Source: CAIUKX01 sp964580965
GTDB taxonomy: Bacteria; Bacteroidota; Bacteroidia; Flavobacteriales_D; Crocinitomicaceae
Reading direction: 5' to 3'
Length of the DNA: 32,691 nt
NCBI GenBank assembly: GCA_964580965.1
Contig: CAZOLZ010000019.1
Coordinates: 1-32,691 of the forward strand
A model generated the notes under the pieces. It did not search any database. It was not told where the DNA came from and was given only the letters and a program-made list of their open reading frames with translations. This document shows positions 1 to 7,585 of the stretch, piece by piece (the stretch's first letter is position 1; the number at the start of each line of letters is the position of its first letter). The translations under genes and the position numbers were made by a program.

Positions 1-707
1 GAAGAGCGTTTGAATATAGAAGAGCTGCAAAAGAGAAAAGATGGGATAAAATGTCAAAATTATTCCCAAAATTAGGTAAAGCAATTACAATGGCTGCCAA
101 AGAAGGTGGACCAGACCCAGATATGAATAGTAAATTAAGAACTGCTATTCAAAATGCGAAAGCTCAAAATATGCCTAAAGACAACATTGACTCGGCAATT
201 AAAAGAGCGACTCAAAAAGATTTAGCTGCATTCACTGAAATAAATTACGAGGGAAAAGGTCCTCATGGAGTTTTAGTTTATGTTGAATGTGCTACTGACA
301 ACTCAACACGAACTGTTGCTAACGTTAAAATGTATTTCAATAAAGCTGGTGGAGGTGTTGTTCCAAATGGTTCATTAGAATTTATGTTTAATCGTAAGTG
401 TGTTTTCGAAATTGAGAAAACAGAAGGATTAGATCTTGAAGAATTAGAATTAGAGTTAATTGATGCAGGATGTGAATCAATTGAGGAGCAAGAAGATAAG
501 ATATTCATTTATGGAGATTATACCGCTTTTGGAAGTTTGGGTGAAGGTATTGAAAAAATGAACTTAAATGTATTGAAAGCTACCCTTCAACGTATACCAA
601 CTTCACCTGTTGAATTTACAGAAGAACAATTAGTAGATATTGAAAAAATGTTGGATAAAATTGAAGATGATGATGATATTCAACAAGTATTTACGAATAT
701 AGCATAA
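1..707 (+). CDS. yebC: YebC/PmpR family protein, 5' end cut by window edge
   Basis: YebC/TACO1-family protein. Members bind DNA as regulators or, as shown more recently, the ribosome to relieve stalling at proline stretches. The frame is open to the window edge. The codons before the ATG at 51 read RAFEYRRAAKEKRWDKMSK, which matches the conserved Bacteroidota N-terminus (usually beginning MGRAFE). The ATG at 51 is therefore internal. The true start should lie about four bases outside the window, giving about 236 residues, normal for the family. Family features present are KLGKAITMAAKEGG, the block around NMPKDNIDSAIKRA, and an acidic C-terminus. A strong hairpin terminator follows the TAA. 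Function in this organism cannot be read from the sequence. Confidence 0.95.
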   Translation, partial: RAFEYRRAAKEKRWDKMSKLFPKLGKAITMAAKEGGPDPDMNSKLRTAIQNAKAQNMPKDNIDSAIKRATQKDLAAFTEINYEGKGPHGVLVYVECATDNSTRTVANVKMYFNKAGGGVVPNGSLEFMFNRKCVFEIEKTEGLDLEELELELIDAGCESIEEQEDKIFIYGDYTAFGSLGEGIEKMNLNVLKATLQRIPTSPVEFTEEQLVDIEKMLDKIEDDDDIQQVFTNIA

Positions 708-732
708 TCAAATATTTAGATTTCAAATAATG

Positions 733-761
733 AAGGGTGTCCGAAAAGTCGTGACACCCTT
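733..761 (+). terminator. Intrinsic terminator after yebC
   Basis: A perfect 9-bp inverted repeat has arms AAGGGTGTC (733-741) and GACACCCTT (753-761) around an 11-nt loop, 25 bases after the yebC stop. It is followed on the + strand by a T-rich run (TTTATTATTTG). The next gene is on the opposite strand and ends at 818, so the hairpin separates convergent units. The minus-strand side has a weaker T-run. Confidence 0.85.
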
Positions 762-817
762 TATTATTTGTTTCTTAACCAAAAAAATATTGTGCATTCA
801 AATCAGACATTTTAAAC

Positions 818-1969
818 CTACTTCTTCGTTAAAAACCCCCAATAAGTCGAACGATTCAGGGAAAAAGTTTTAGCAAAAGGGTATGCTTCTGTGAATGATA
901 AAGGGAATTTGATGTTCTTTCGTTTTTCCCATGATGTTTTATACGCATTTACATTTCCATTTTCAATTTCAATGAAATCCATGATTTGTTTTGTGTGAGT
1001 CTTCCAAAAATAATAACTCACCTCTTTGCTATTCATTTTGTTCCATTTAACACGTTCCGCAATTAACCAATTTTTCCAAATTTGATCCCAATCATTTCGT
1101 AATAACATTGGGTTGAAATTGTTAATTAGAACGTTTCTAATTCCGTTGTCTACAAAATAAATAGTATTACCTTTTTTTAATTCATATCGGTGGTTATTGA
1201 AATAAGAAGGTAACTTAATTAAAACAAATGACTTAACTAATAAATCAATATAACGTTCAACCGTTTCATTATCTAAACCACAACGTTCACCGATATCGTT
1301 ATAAGAAATCGCATTACCAACTTCGAAAGCCAATAATTGCAGCATTCTATACAATTTTTCTCCTTTATTGATTCGATCTGTAACACCTAAATTTGTAAAG
1401 ACAACTTCATCAACCAACTCTTTTAAAGTTGTTTCCGCATTTTCTAAATCCGCTACAACTTTTGGAAAGTTACCATAAATTAAACGTTGTTCTAATAATT
1501 TTTCTTCTTCTGGTAAACCATTATATTGAGCTAGCTCATAAAAAGCCGGAGGCAAAAGAGTTAATTCTAAACCTTGAATTTGCAATACTTCTCTTAATAA
1601 ATCATCTATCAAAGGTTCGTACGAACAAACTAAAACCAATGTGAGGTTGAAATCAGATGATAAAACAATTTCAATAATATTTTGTAACTTTTCTAAATAT
1701 TGAGCTTCCTCAATAACCACAAAACGTTTGTTTGCAAACAGTTCCAATAAACTACTTTCAGACACGGCCTCGAATTGTTTTTTTACCTTTTTATCATTTG
1801 CAGAAAATGAAACAAATGGTAATCCCGAAGATTCAAATACTTCTTGAATTAAACTTGCTTTTCCAACAGCTCTTGGACCATTAACTAATAATAATTTATT
1901 GGCTAAAATCTTTTCTTTTAACTGTTTATATTGAGTTCTTGGTATCATTCTTTCAATTGTCATTTCCAT
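818..1969 (-). CDS. AAA ATPase-like protein (AAA_14 + DUF4143 architecture) with degenerate Walker motifs
   Basis: The 383-residue protein has the layout of the bacterial AAA_14/DUF4143 family: an N-terminal P-loop domain (about 20-160), a winged-helix-like middle (about 205-260) and a C-terminal DUF4143 domain ending in a YFWKTHTKQIMDFIE segment (family: YFWRT..G.EVDF). Unusually, the P-loop (31-38) reads GPRAVGKA, with Ala where Thr/Ser normally binds Mg-nucleotide. The Walker B region (83-90) reads FVVIEEAQ, with Glu where Asp is usual. The molecular role of the family is poorly known; some members are discussed as toxin-antitoxin-like or defence-associated. The start ATG at 1969 is followed by further Met codons at residues 3 and 8. 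The gene stands alone, with 217 bases of AT-rich sequence upstream. ATP hydrolysis may be impaired, but that is inference. Confidence 0.8.
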   Translation of the reverse strand: MEMTIERMIPRTQYKQLKEKILANKLLLVNGPRAVGKASLIQEVFESSGLPFVSFSANDKKVKKQFEAVSESSLLELFANKRFVVIEEAQYLEKLQNIIEIVLSSDFNLTLVLVCSYEPLIDDLLREVLQIQGLELTLLPPAFYELAQYNGLPEEEKLLEQRLIYGNFPKVVADLENAETTLKELVDEVVFTNLGVTDRINKGEKLYRMLQLLAFEVGNAISYNDIGERCGLDNETVERYIDLLVKSFVLIKLPSYFNNHRYELKKGNTIYFVDNGIRNVLINNFNPMLLRNDWDQIWKNWLIAERVKWNKMNSKEVSYYFWKTHTKQIMDFIEIENGNVNAYKTSWEKRKNIKFPLSFTEAYPFAKTFSLNRSTYWGFLTKK

Positions 1970-2186
1970 CTGTTTACCTGCTTATTTAGACAAATAAAAC
2001 ACAAAATTTAAATTAAATCTATTGTTTATTTTATCTGAATTTAATTAATTATTGCGAAAATAAAGAGAATTGATTTCAAAAAAATAGGTTGTGATAAAAG
2101 ATATTAAAAATGTTTTTAACGAAAAGAAAGTTAGTATTCAAGTATAAATTTTACAGATTCCGAAGTGTTTGACAGGACACCTATTC
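1970..2186. other. AT-rich intergenic region without recognisable gene
   Basis: The region separates the DUF6427-type gene end (2187) from the AAA gene start (1969), both on the minus strand. It must hold the AAA promoter. On the minus strand a near-match AAATTTTG to the -7 consensus TAnnTTTG lies about 30-40 bases upstream of the ATG. I see no ORF with coding character, no RNA gene and no convincing terminator. Confidence 0.5.
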
Positions 2187-3137
2187 TTATAAAAAGAACT
2201 TGATAACAGAATAACTCAACGTAATGTAAAACAACCCGATTGCCAAAGAACTCAAAGTTTTATGAAAATATGAGAACGTTAAAAAGAAACTTAGAGGAAT
2301 CATAATTAAACTAAAACGTTGAATCTGATTATGTGAAATAAAATCAATTAAACCCATTAATAAACCCGCTACAACCATAAACCATAGTACACGCGTTAAT
2401 TTTTTTAATCGAATTGAACTCTTTCGAATATGGGCTTGAATACTTAAAAAACTTAGTATAAGGGATAATAAAAAGATTACAAGAGTCACTAAAAAGTCAA
2501 ACTGTTGTCTCTGAAAATTAGTCGATTGTTTGAATATTGACATATCCAAACTGTTTCCAGAATAATACAAATAAAAACTAGCATACAGTAATGGAACTAA
2601 AAACCCAGCTATTGACAATAAAATTTCTCTTAAGATGAAAGGTCTAATTGTCCAAATCATCACAAAATAAAAAGGTAGATATCCAATTAAGGGAGGATGA
2701 AAAGTTGCAGCTACACCACCAAAAAAAGTAGCATTAAAAGTTGCTCTTCTTCCATCTTCATTTTGTCTTAAAAAGTAAACTTGGTATAAACTTAAGATTA
2801 AAAAGGTATGAGCGACTAATAAACCGTCGATGTCATAAAAAGAGTGATAAAAACTCATTAAAACAACATACAATAAAGAAGGCATAAAACTATTTCTTTC
2901 AAGAAATTGATTCCAGTTAAAAATTGCATTTAAACCAATTGCATTTATGATCACTAATAAACCTGCTAAAAGTTGTGAGATAATTGAATTAATTTCAAGA
3001 TTACCCCAAAATCCAAAAGACAATAAATTAGCATGCACAAAATAGTTACTGTGATTATTGAATAGGACATAAGTCAACACTACTGGAGGCAGCAAGAATT
3101 GAACAATTGAACGATTACTTATAAATAACTTTACCAC
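2187..3137 (-). CDS. Multi-spanning membrane protein, DUF6427-like
   Basis: 316 residues, strongly hydrophobic, with about nine predicted membrane segments along its whole length (for example near 10-25, 50-70, 85-100, 105-120, 160-195, 215-235, 250-270 and 275-310). It resembles the DUF6427 family of Bacteroidota polytopic membrane proteins, which has no assigned function. The start is GTG at 3137; the only nearby alternatives would delete the first membrane segment. A small coiled-coil gene lies 48 bases upstream on the same strand and may be co-transcribed. The family assignment rests on overall pattern, not a catalytic motif. Confidence 0.65.
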   Translation of the reverse strand: MVKLFISNRSIVQFLLPPVVLTYVLFNNHSNYFVHANLLSFGFWGNLEINSIISQLLAGLLVIINAIGLNAIFNWNQFLERNSFMPSLLYVVLMSFYHSFYDIDGLLVAHTFLILSLYQVYFLRQNEDGRRATFNATFFGGVAATFHPPLIGYLPFYFVMIWTIRPFILREILLSIAGFLVPLLYASFYLYYSGNSLDMSIFKQSTNFQRQQFDFLVTLVIFLLSLILSFLSIQAHIRKSSIRLKKLTRVLWFMVVAGLLMGLIDFISHNQIQRFSLIMIPLSFFLTFSYFHKTLSSLAIGLFYITLSYSVIKFFL

Positions 3138-3185
3138 AAAACGAAATTAAGGATTTTAAGGAAATGAAAATGAGTGTATTTAAAA

Positions 3186-3536
3186 TTAATTCCAAATTAA
3201 ATAGTCATTTGAATTTAATATATCACCATATAAAGTTTTCAATTGCATTAATTTTTTATCCGATTTAATATCTCCAGATTTAACTTTTTGTTTTAGACGA
3301 TAATAACTATCCAAGAAATTGCCGAAAAGTTGATGATCTAAATCATTTTTAATCGCTGAAATTTTAGCGTTTAAATCTAACAAAAGGTATTCAACTTCTC
3401 CCAATTCTTTCAATTCTTGATTCGATAATTCTTTTTTCCGAACCAAATATTCATATCGTGGAAGTAAATCATTTAATTGTGAAATAAACAAGTTTAATTC
3501 TTCTTCAATTCGATTTTTGCTTTGATCTAAACCCAT
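3186..3536 (-). CDS. Small coiled-coil protein of unknown function
   Basis: 116 residues. I do not recognise a family. It is rich in Lys, Glu, Leu and Asp and is predicted almost all helical, with heptad-like leucine spacing from about residue 10 to 100, so a coiled coil is likely. There is no signal peptide, membrane segment or cysteine, so it should be cytosolic. It starts with ATG at 3536 and is followed 48 bases later by the DUF6427-type membrane protein, a possible two-gene unit. It faces hemW across a 303-base divergent intergenic region. Confidence 0.7.
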   Translation of the reverse strand: MGLDQSKNRIEEELNLFISQLNDLLPRYEYLVRKKELSNQELKELGEVEYLLLDLNAKISAIKNDLDHQLFGNFLDSYYRLKQKVKSGDIKSDKKLMQLKTLYGDILNSNDYLIWN

Positions 3537-3839
3537 TTGATTGTTAGTTAAAATACAATAACAAGGTAATAAAAAAATAGAATTATAAAAAAGAAAAACT
3601 CTTTCTTTTATTTCTAATAAGTCATTTTTTAAATAAAATTAACTATTGTTTATTGTTAATTATAAGGTTGTTAATAAAATATAAACAAAGTTCCGTGATA
3701 AAATCTTAACAATCCAAGTAATTCATTTATCTCAATTCAGCGTGTTGAAAAAAGGTTAGATTTTTTTTAAAAATCATATCCATACTTTTATTTCTTTAGT
3801 GTCAAGTCAAAAGAAAATAATAAACTACCTTTGCTTGAA
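3537..3839. other. Divergent intergenic region (3186-3536 gene / hemW)
   Basis: 303 very AT-rich bases with no credible ORF or RNA gene. It holds the hemW -7 box at its right end (3826-3833). It also contains a 7-bp A/T-rich inverted repeat, GATTTTT-TTT-AAAAATC (3759-3775), that could be a weak hairpin or protein site. On the minus strand GAACTTTG near 3688-3695 is a possible but imperfect -7 box for the leftward genes. Nothing else stands out. Confidence 0.5.
3826..3833 (+). promoter_or_regulatory. Bacteroidota-type -7 promoter box of hemW
   Basis: TACCTTTG matches the TAnnTTTG consensus exactly and ends six bases before the hemW ATG at 3840. Transcription would then start at or within a base or two of the ATG, giving a leaderless or near-leaderless mRNA. 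I do not see a clear TTG/TTTG -33 box at the expected distance. Confidence 0.6.
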
Positions 3840-4967
3840 ATGGCAGGTATTTACATTCATATCCCTTTTTGTAAGCAGAAATGCTCTTATTGTGATTTTC
3901 ACTTTAGCACAACTTTTGAAAATTACCGTTCGGATATGATTGAAGCAATAATAAACGAAATTGAAGTAAGAAAGGATTACCTTGTTGACCAAAAAATTGA
4001 AACACTTTATTTTGGTGGTGGAACTCCAAGCTTGTTAACTTTCAATGAATTAAGTCGCATAATAAAAAAAGTGAAAACGTCATTTCCTGACATTCAATTA
4101 AAAGAAATTACATTAGAAGCTAATCCTGATGATATCAATAAAACAAGTTTGATTGAGTGGAAAGAAGGTGGTGTAAATCGTTTAAGTATTGGTTTACAAT
4201 CACTCAAATCAGATGACCTAAAATGGATGAATCGTGCCCACACTGTTGAAGAAGCATTAAAATGTATTCCCTTAGCACGAAGAAATGGGTTTGATAATTT
4301 AACCATCGACTTAATTTATGGACTTCCAAATTTAACTTTAGAAGATTGGGAGAATGCTGTTCAATGGGTTATAAATCAAAAAGTACCGCATATCTCTGCT
4401 TATTGTTTAACTGTGGAAGAAAAAACATCATTACACAAGTTAGTCAAAACAAATAAAATTAAACCTGCCAGCGAAGATCAACAAAGTGAACAATTTACTC
4501 TATTGGTTAACTTATTACAAAAACATGGCTATGAGCAATACGAAGTGTCAAACTTTGCCCTAAAAGGCTTTCGATCCGTTCATAATGGAAATTATTGGAA
4601 GGGAGAATATTATCTAGGAATTGGACCTTCCGCTCATTCGTTTAATGGTAAAAGCAGAAGTTGGAACATTGCCAACAACTCCAAATATATTCAATTAGTT
4701 AAAGAACAAAAGCAAGATTGGATAGAAACAGAAGTGCTTTCACATAAAGATAGATTCAACGAGTTGTTACTTACAGGTTTGAGAACAACAGATGGTTTAA
4801 AAATCAGTCAATTAGCAGAAACACTTCCATTTACAAAAGAATTTGACCAAACAAAAAGTGAATTTATAAAAAGTGGTTGGATGATTGAAGAAAATGGTCA
4901 ATTAAAACTCACCAAAGAAGGTTTGTTGAAAGCCGACTACATCGCTTCGGAGTTATTTATTATTTAA
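3840..4967 (+). CDS. hemW: HemW-like radical SAM protein (heme chaperone)
   Basis: 375 residues with the HemW/HemN N-terminus: MAGIYIHIPFC followed by C11-x3-C15-x2-C18, the ligands for a 4Fe-4S cluster that cleaves SAM. CxxxCxxCDF fits HemW better than coproporphyrinogen dehydrogenase HemN, which has a further Cys. Other family blocks are YFGGGTPS, EANPDD, RLSIGLQS and DLIYGLP. The C-terminal HemW winged-helix region is present (about 300-375). HemW is thought to deliver heme to membrane acceptors rather than act as an oxidase. The ATG at 3840 is chosen over an upstream TTG at 3831 because it gives the conserved MxGIYIHIPFC start and because the TTG lies inside the -7 box. The gene ends ten bases from a convergent gene. 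Confidence 0.93.
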   Translation: MAGIYIHIPFCKQKCSYCDFHFSTTFENYRSDMIEAIINEIEVRKDYLVDQKIETLYFGGGTPSLLTFNELSRIIKKVKTSFPDIQLKEITLEANPDDINKTSLIEWKEGGVNRLSIGLQSLKSDDLKWMNRAHTVEEALKCIPLARRNGFDNLTIDLIYGLPNLTLEDWENAVQWVINQKVPHISAYCLTVEEKTSLHKLVKTNKIKPASEDQQSEQFTLLVNLLQKHGYEQYEVSNFALKGFRSVHNGNYWKGEYYLGIGPSAHSFNGKSRSWNIANNSKYIQLVKEQKQDWIETEVLSHKDRFNELLLTGLRTTDGLKISQLAETLPFTKEFDQTKSEFIKSGWMIEENGQLKLTKEGLLKADYIASELFII

Positions 4968-4977
4968 AACCTCTCAA

Positions 4978-5391
4978 TCAATGCGGTAATTTATCCTTTA
5001 AAACCCCATATAGATACGTACCAATCACTGCAAAAACAACCACGACGATAAAAGTTAAATAACCATCCCCAATATTCACAACCATTGGACCAGGGCAAGC
5101 ACCATTTAAAGCCCAACCCAATCCAAAGATAATCCCTCCAAATAAATATTTTTTATAACCTCTATTTTTAGGTTGAATCACTATTAACTCACCTTTATAG
5201 TCTTTTAATTGAAATTTCTTAATGATAAAAACACCTAGCATTCCTGAAACAACAGCCGAACCAATGATGCCGTACATATGAATCGAATGAAAACGAAACA
5301 TTTCTTGAATACGGTACCAAGAAACTGCCTCTGACTTCACCATTACAATTCCGAATATCATTCCAACGAATAAAAACTTAATAAATTTCAT
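4978..5391 (-). CDS. DUF6691/YeeE-YedE half-transporter (second half)
   Basis: 137 residues with four predicted membrane segments (about 5-20, 38-57, 82-100, 110-130). It has the signature NGACPGPMV, whose Cys99 corresponds to a conserved cysteine of YeeE/YedE (TsuA) thiosulfate-uptake proteins. Full-length TsuA has about twice this length; here the function appears split with the upstream gene at 5403-5960, 11 bases away. Both halves carry a Gly-rich Cys motif, so they probably form a heterodimer. The likely role is uptake of thiosulfate or another reduced sulfur compound across the inner membrane. The substrate cannot be read from sequence. It is the last gene of the sulfur cluster and ends ten bases from convergent hemW. 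Confidence 0.85.
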   Translation of the reverse strand: MKFIKFLFVGMIFGIVMVKSEAVSWYRIQEMFRFHSIHMYGIIGSAVVSGMLGVFIIKKFQLKDYKGELIVIQPKNRGYKKYLFGGIIFGLGWALNGACPGPMVVNIGDGYLTFIVVVVFAVIGTYLYGVLKDKLPH

Positions 5392-5402
5392 ACATCAACA
5401 GA

Positions 5403-5960
5403 TTAAAAAATAAAAGGAAATAAGATATATGTCATTAGCAAGCCTCCAATAAAAAAACCAATGACTGCAATCAAAGATGGAACTTGTAGGTTAGACAAAC
5501 CACTAATAGCATGACCAGAAGTACACCCACCTGCATATCTTGTTCCAAAACCTACCAACAAACCTCCTAATGCCAATATAGCAAATCCTTTGGCTGTAAA
5601 TAAAGCCTCTAACGCAAACAATTCTGATGGTTGATTGGACGTTGGCTTTTCAAAACCTAATTCTTTCAATTCAGAAACTGTTTTTGGAGATAATTCAACC
5701 GTAGAGTCTATTGTCAAAAAATGATGTGCGATATAACCACCAATAACTGCACCTGTTAAGAAAACTAAATTCCATACTTGGTTTTTCCAATCAAAACGAA
5801 AAAAATCAACTTTCTTTCCTGCACCAGCAATTGAACAAATCGTTCTTAAATTACTCGATACACCAAATGATTTACCAAAAAACAGTAAAAACAACATTAC
5901 CAATGAAATCAATAGACCTGAAAACCACCATGGCCAGGGATTCATTATAAATTCTCTCAT
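5403..5960 (-). CDS. YeeE/YedE family sulfur transporter half
   Basis: 185 residues and about four to five membrane segments. The motif RYAGGCTSGHAISG (Cys146) is the hallmark of YeeE/YedE proteins, and Cys42 lies in NLRTICS. The N-terminus MREFIMNPWPWWFSG fits the family start, which supports the ATG at 5960 over the internal Met at residue 6. It is paired with the DUF6691 protein 11 bases downstream. Together they should make one thiosulfate/reduced-sulfur permease. A terminator at 6040-6063 separates it from the upstream dioxygenase gene, so the pair probably has its own promoter in 5961-6039. There a TAACTTTA element resembles the -7 box imperfectly. Confidence 0.87.
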   Translation of the reverse strand: MREFIMNPWPWWFSGLLISLVMLFLLFFGKSFGVSSNLRTICSIAGAGKKVDFFRFDWKNQVWNLVFLTGAVIGGYIAHHFLTIDSTVELSPKTVSELKELGFEKPTSNQPSELFALEALFTAKGFAILALGGLLVGFGTRYAGGCTSGHAISGLSNLQVPSLIAVIGFFIGGLLMTYILFPFIF

Positions 5961-6039
5961 AATTTAAAATTTTAAAATAAAGTTACAAAAAATAGTTTTA
6001 ATTAAATTTAAAATAAATTAGTGTGTTTTATAAACAAAA

Positions 6040-6063
6040 ATGGCTGTCAAAAATGACAGCCAT
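6040..6063 (-). terminator. Intrinsic terminator after the persulfide dioxygenase gene
   Basis: A perfect 10-bp inverted repeat, ATGGCTGTCA (6040-6049) and TGACAGCCAT (6054-6063), surrounds a 4-nt loop. On the minus strand it is followed by TTTTGTTTAT. It lies 28 bases beyond the stop of the gene ending at 6092 and upstream of the YeeE gene, dividing the sulfur cluster into at least two transcripts unless read through. Confidence 0.85.
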
Positions 6064-6091
6064 AAATACTTTAATATTTAGAATCTTCTAA

Positions 6092-7507
6092 TTACATTTT
6101 CAATAACTTACTTTGACAAACGTAATTAGTCTTTGGAACTTCTGTCTTTGAAATCGCTCCAAATCCTCCATCAACTTCGGTAAAGTTTCTATATCCTCTT
6201 GCTTGTAAAATACTTGCAGCGATCATACTTCTATATCCTCCTTGACAATGTAAAAAGAAATGTTGATCTGGTTGAATATCTTTTGTCCATTCATTAATAT
6301 ATGCTAAAGGTTTACTATATGCATCTTCAATATGTTCTGCAGCATATTCTCCATCTTTACGAACATCTATCACCATATCTTTTCCATGTTGGTATTTTGA
6401 AGCAAATTCATTCGTTGAAATTCTATCAACAGTATCAACCTCTTTTCCTGCTGATTTCCAAGATTCAAATCCTCCATCTAAATAGCCAACAACTTGATCA
6501 AAACCTACTCGACTTAAACGAGTAATTACTTCTTCTTCATTTCCAGGCTCTGTAACAATTAATAATTTTTGATTTACATCAGCAATCAATGCACCAACCC
6601 ATGGCGCAAAATCTCCTTTAATACCGATATTAATGGCATTTGGAATAAACCCTTTACTAAATACACCAGGAGATCTTGAATCTAAAACTAATGCTTCTGT
6701 AGATTCTGCAACTGTTTCAAATTCTTCAGGCTTTAAAGGCGTTAACCCTTTCGATTTCACTTCTTCGAAACTGGTGTAACCCTTTTTATTCATGGCTACA
6801 TTCGCACCAAAATATGCAGGTGGCGATGTTAACCCATCTGTTACTGCAGCTATAAACGCCTCTTTATTTGGTTGATTTAACGCATAGTTCATCTTCTTTT
6901 GATTTCCCAAAGTGTCTACCGTTTCCTTCATCATGTTTTTACCACATGCACTTCCCGCACCATGAGCAGGGTAAACAATTACATCATCAGCTAGCGGTAT
7001 AATTTTATTCATCAAGCTATCGTACAACATACCTGCTAATTGTTCTTGTGTCATATCAACCGCTTTTTGCGCTAAGTCTGGTCGTCCAACATCACCTAAA
7101 AACAATGTGTCTCCTGAAAAAATAGCATGATCTGTACCTATCTCATCTTTCACTAAATAAGTCGTACTTTCCAATGTATGCCCAGGAGTATGTAGAGCCT
7201 TAATTTGAATTTTACCAATTTCAAAAGCTTGCTCATCTGAAGCAATAAGAGCATCAAACTCGCAATTTGCCTTCGGTCCGTAAACAATAGTTGCTCCAGT
7301 CTTTTTAGCCAAATCTAAATGCCCTGAAACAAAATCTGCGTGAAAATGTGTTTCAAAAATGTATTTTAATTTCACATTATCTTTTTCCAAACGATCTAAA
7401 TAAGGTTGAATTTCTCTTAATGGATCTACAATTGCAGCCTCACCTTCACTAACAACGTAATAAGCACCTTGCGCTAAACATCCTGTATATATTTGTTCTA
7501 TATTCAT
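6092..7507 (-). CDS. CstB-like persulfide dioxygenase with two rhodanese domains
   Basis: 471 residues. An N-terminal metallo-beta-lactamase domain (1-250) has THFHADFVSGH (ligands H54, H56, D58), TPGH (H110), SGDTLF (D133) and PAHG (H182), the ETHE1/CstB persulfide dioxygenase pattern. A first rhodanese domain (about 260-357) has lost the catalytic Cys, reading LLIVTEPG at that place. A second rhodanese (about 365-458) is intact, with active-loop Cys421 in HCQGGYRS. This MBL-inactive-active arrangement is that of Staphylococcus CstB, which oxidises persulfides and generates sulfite/thiosulfate. It should protect against sulfide in the cytosol. ATG 7507 is chosen because it gives the usual MxIEQIYTGCLAQ start; an upstream TTG at 7546 adds an unconserved stretch. 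A 14-bp palindrome lies just upstream. Confidence 0.92.
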   Translation of the reverse strand: MNIEQIYTGCLAQGAYYVVSEGEAAIVDPLREIQPYLDRLEKDNVKLKYIFETHFHADFVSGHLDLAKKTGATIVYGPKANCEFDALIASDEQAFEIGKIQIKALHTPGHTLESTTYLVKDEIGTDHAIFSGDTLFLGDVGRPDLAQKAVDMTQEQLAGMLYDSLMNKIIPLADDVIVYPAHGAGSACGKNMMKETVDTLGNQKKMNYALNQPNKEAFIAAVTDGLTSPPAYFGANVAMNKKGYTSFEEVKSKGLTPLKPEEFETVAESTEALVLDSRSPGVFSKGFIPNAINIGIKGDFAPWVGALIADVNQKLLIVTEPGNEEEVITRLSRVGFDQVVGYLDGGFESWKSAGKEVDTVDRISTNEFASKYQHGKDMVIDVRKDGEYAAEHIEDAYSKPLAYINEWTKDIQPDQHFFLHCQGGYRSMIAASILQARGYRNFTEVDGGFGAISKTEVPKTNYVCQSKLLKM

Positions 7508-7524
7508 AACGAATTTATTTTGAA

Positions 7525-7538
7525 TTGTAAATTTACAA
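7525..7538. promoter_or_regulatory. Perfect 14-bp palindrome upstream of the persulfide dioxygenase gene
   Basis: TTGTAAATTTACAA is perfectly self-complementary and ends about 17 bases before the ATG at 7507. Its place and symmetry suit a dimeric regulator. In other bacteria sulfide-oxidation genes are controlled by CstR, BigR or Crp/FNR-type proteins, but no regulator gene is present in this cluster. AT-rich palindromes also arise by chance. Confidence 0.35.
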
Positions 7539-7549
7539 CTTTTCAATTT

Positions 7550-7570
7550 AATCTATGTATTGGATAGATT
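7550..7570 (-). other. Small intercistronic hairpin between tauE-like gene and persulfide dioxygenase gene
   Basis: A perfect 7-bp repeat, AATCTAT (7550-7556) and ATAGATT (7564-7570), surrounds a 7-nt loop, just after the TauE/SafE stop. It lacks a following T-tract. It could be a weak attenuator or mRNA-end stabiliser. Confidence 0.35.
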
Positions 7571-7585
7571 TTCATTAATAATTTT

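Noticed and set aside
2160..2182. Possible terminator after the DUF6427-type gene (AGGTGT / ACACTT)
   Set aside because: Only six pairs including a wobble, an eight-base loop and no T-run on the minus strand.
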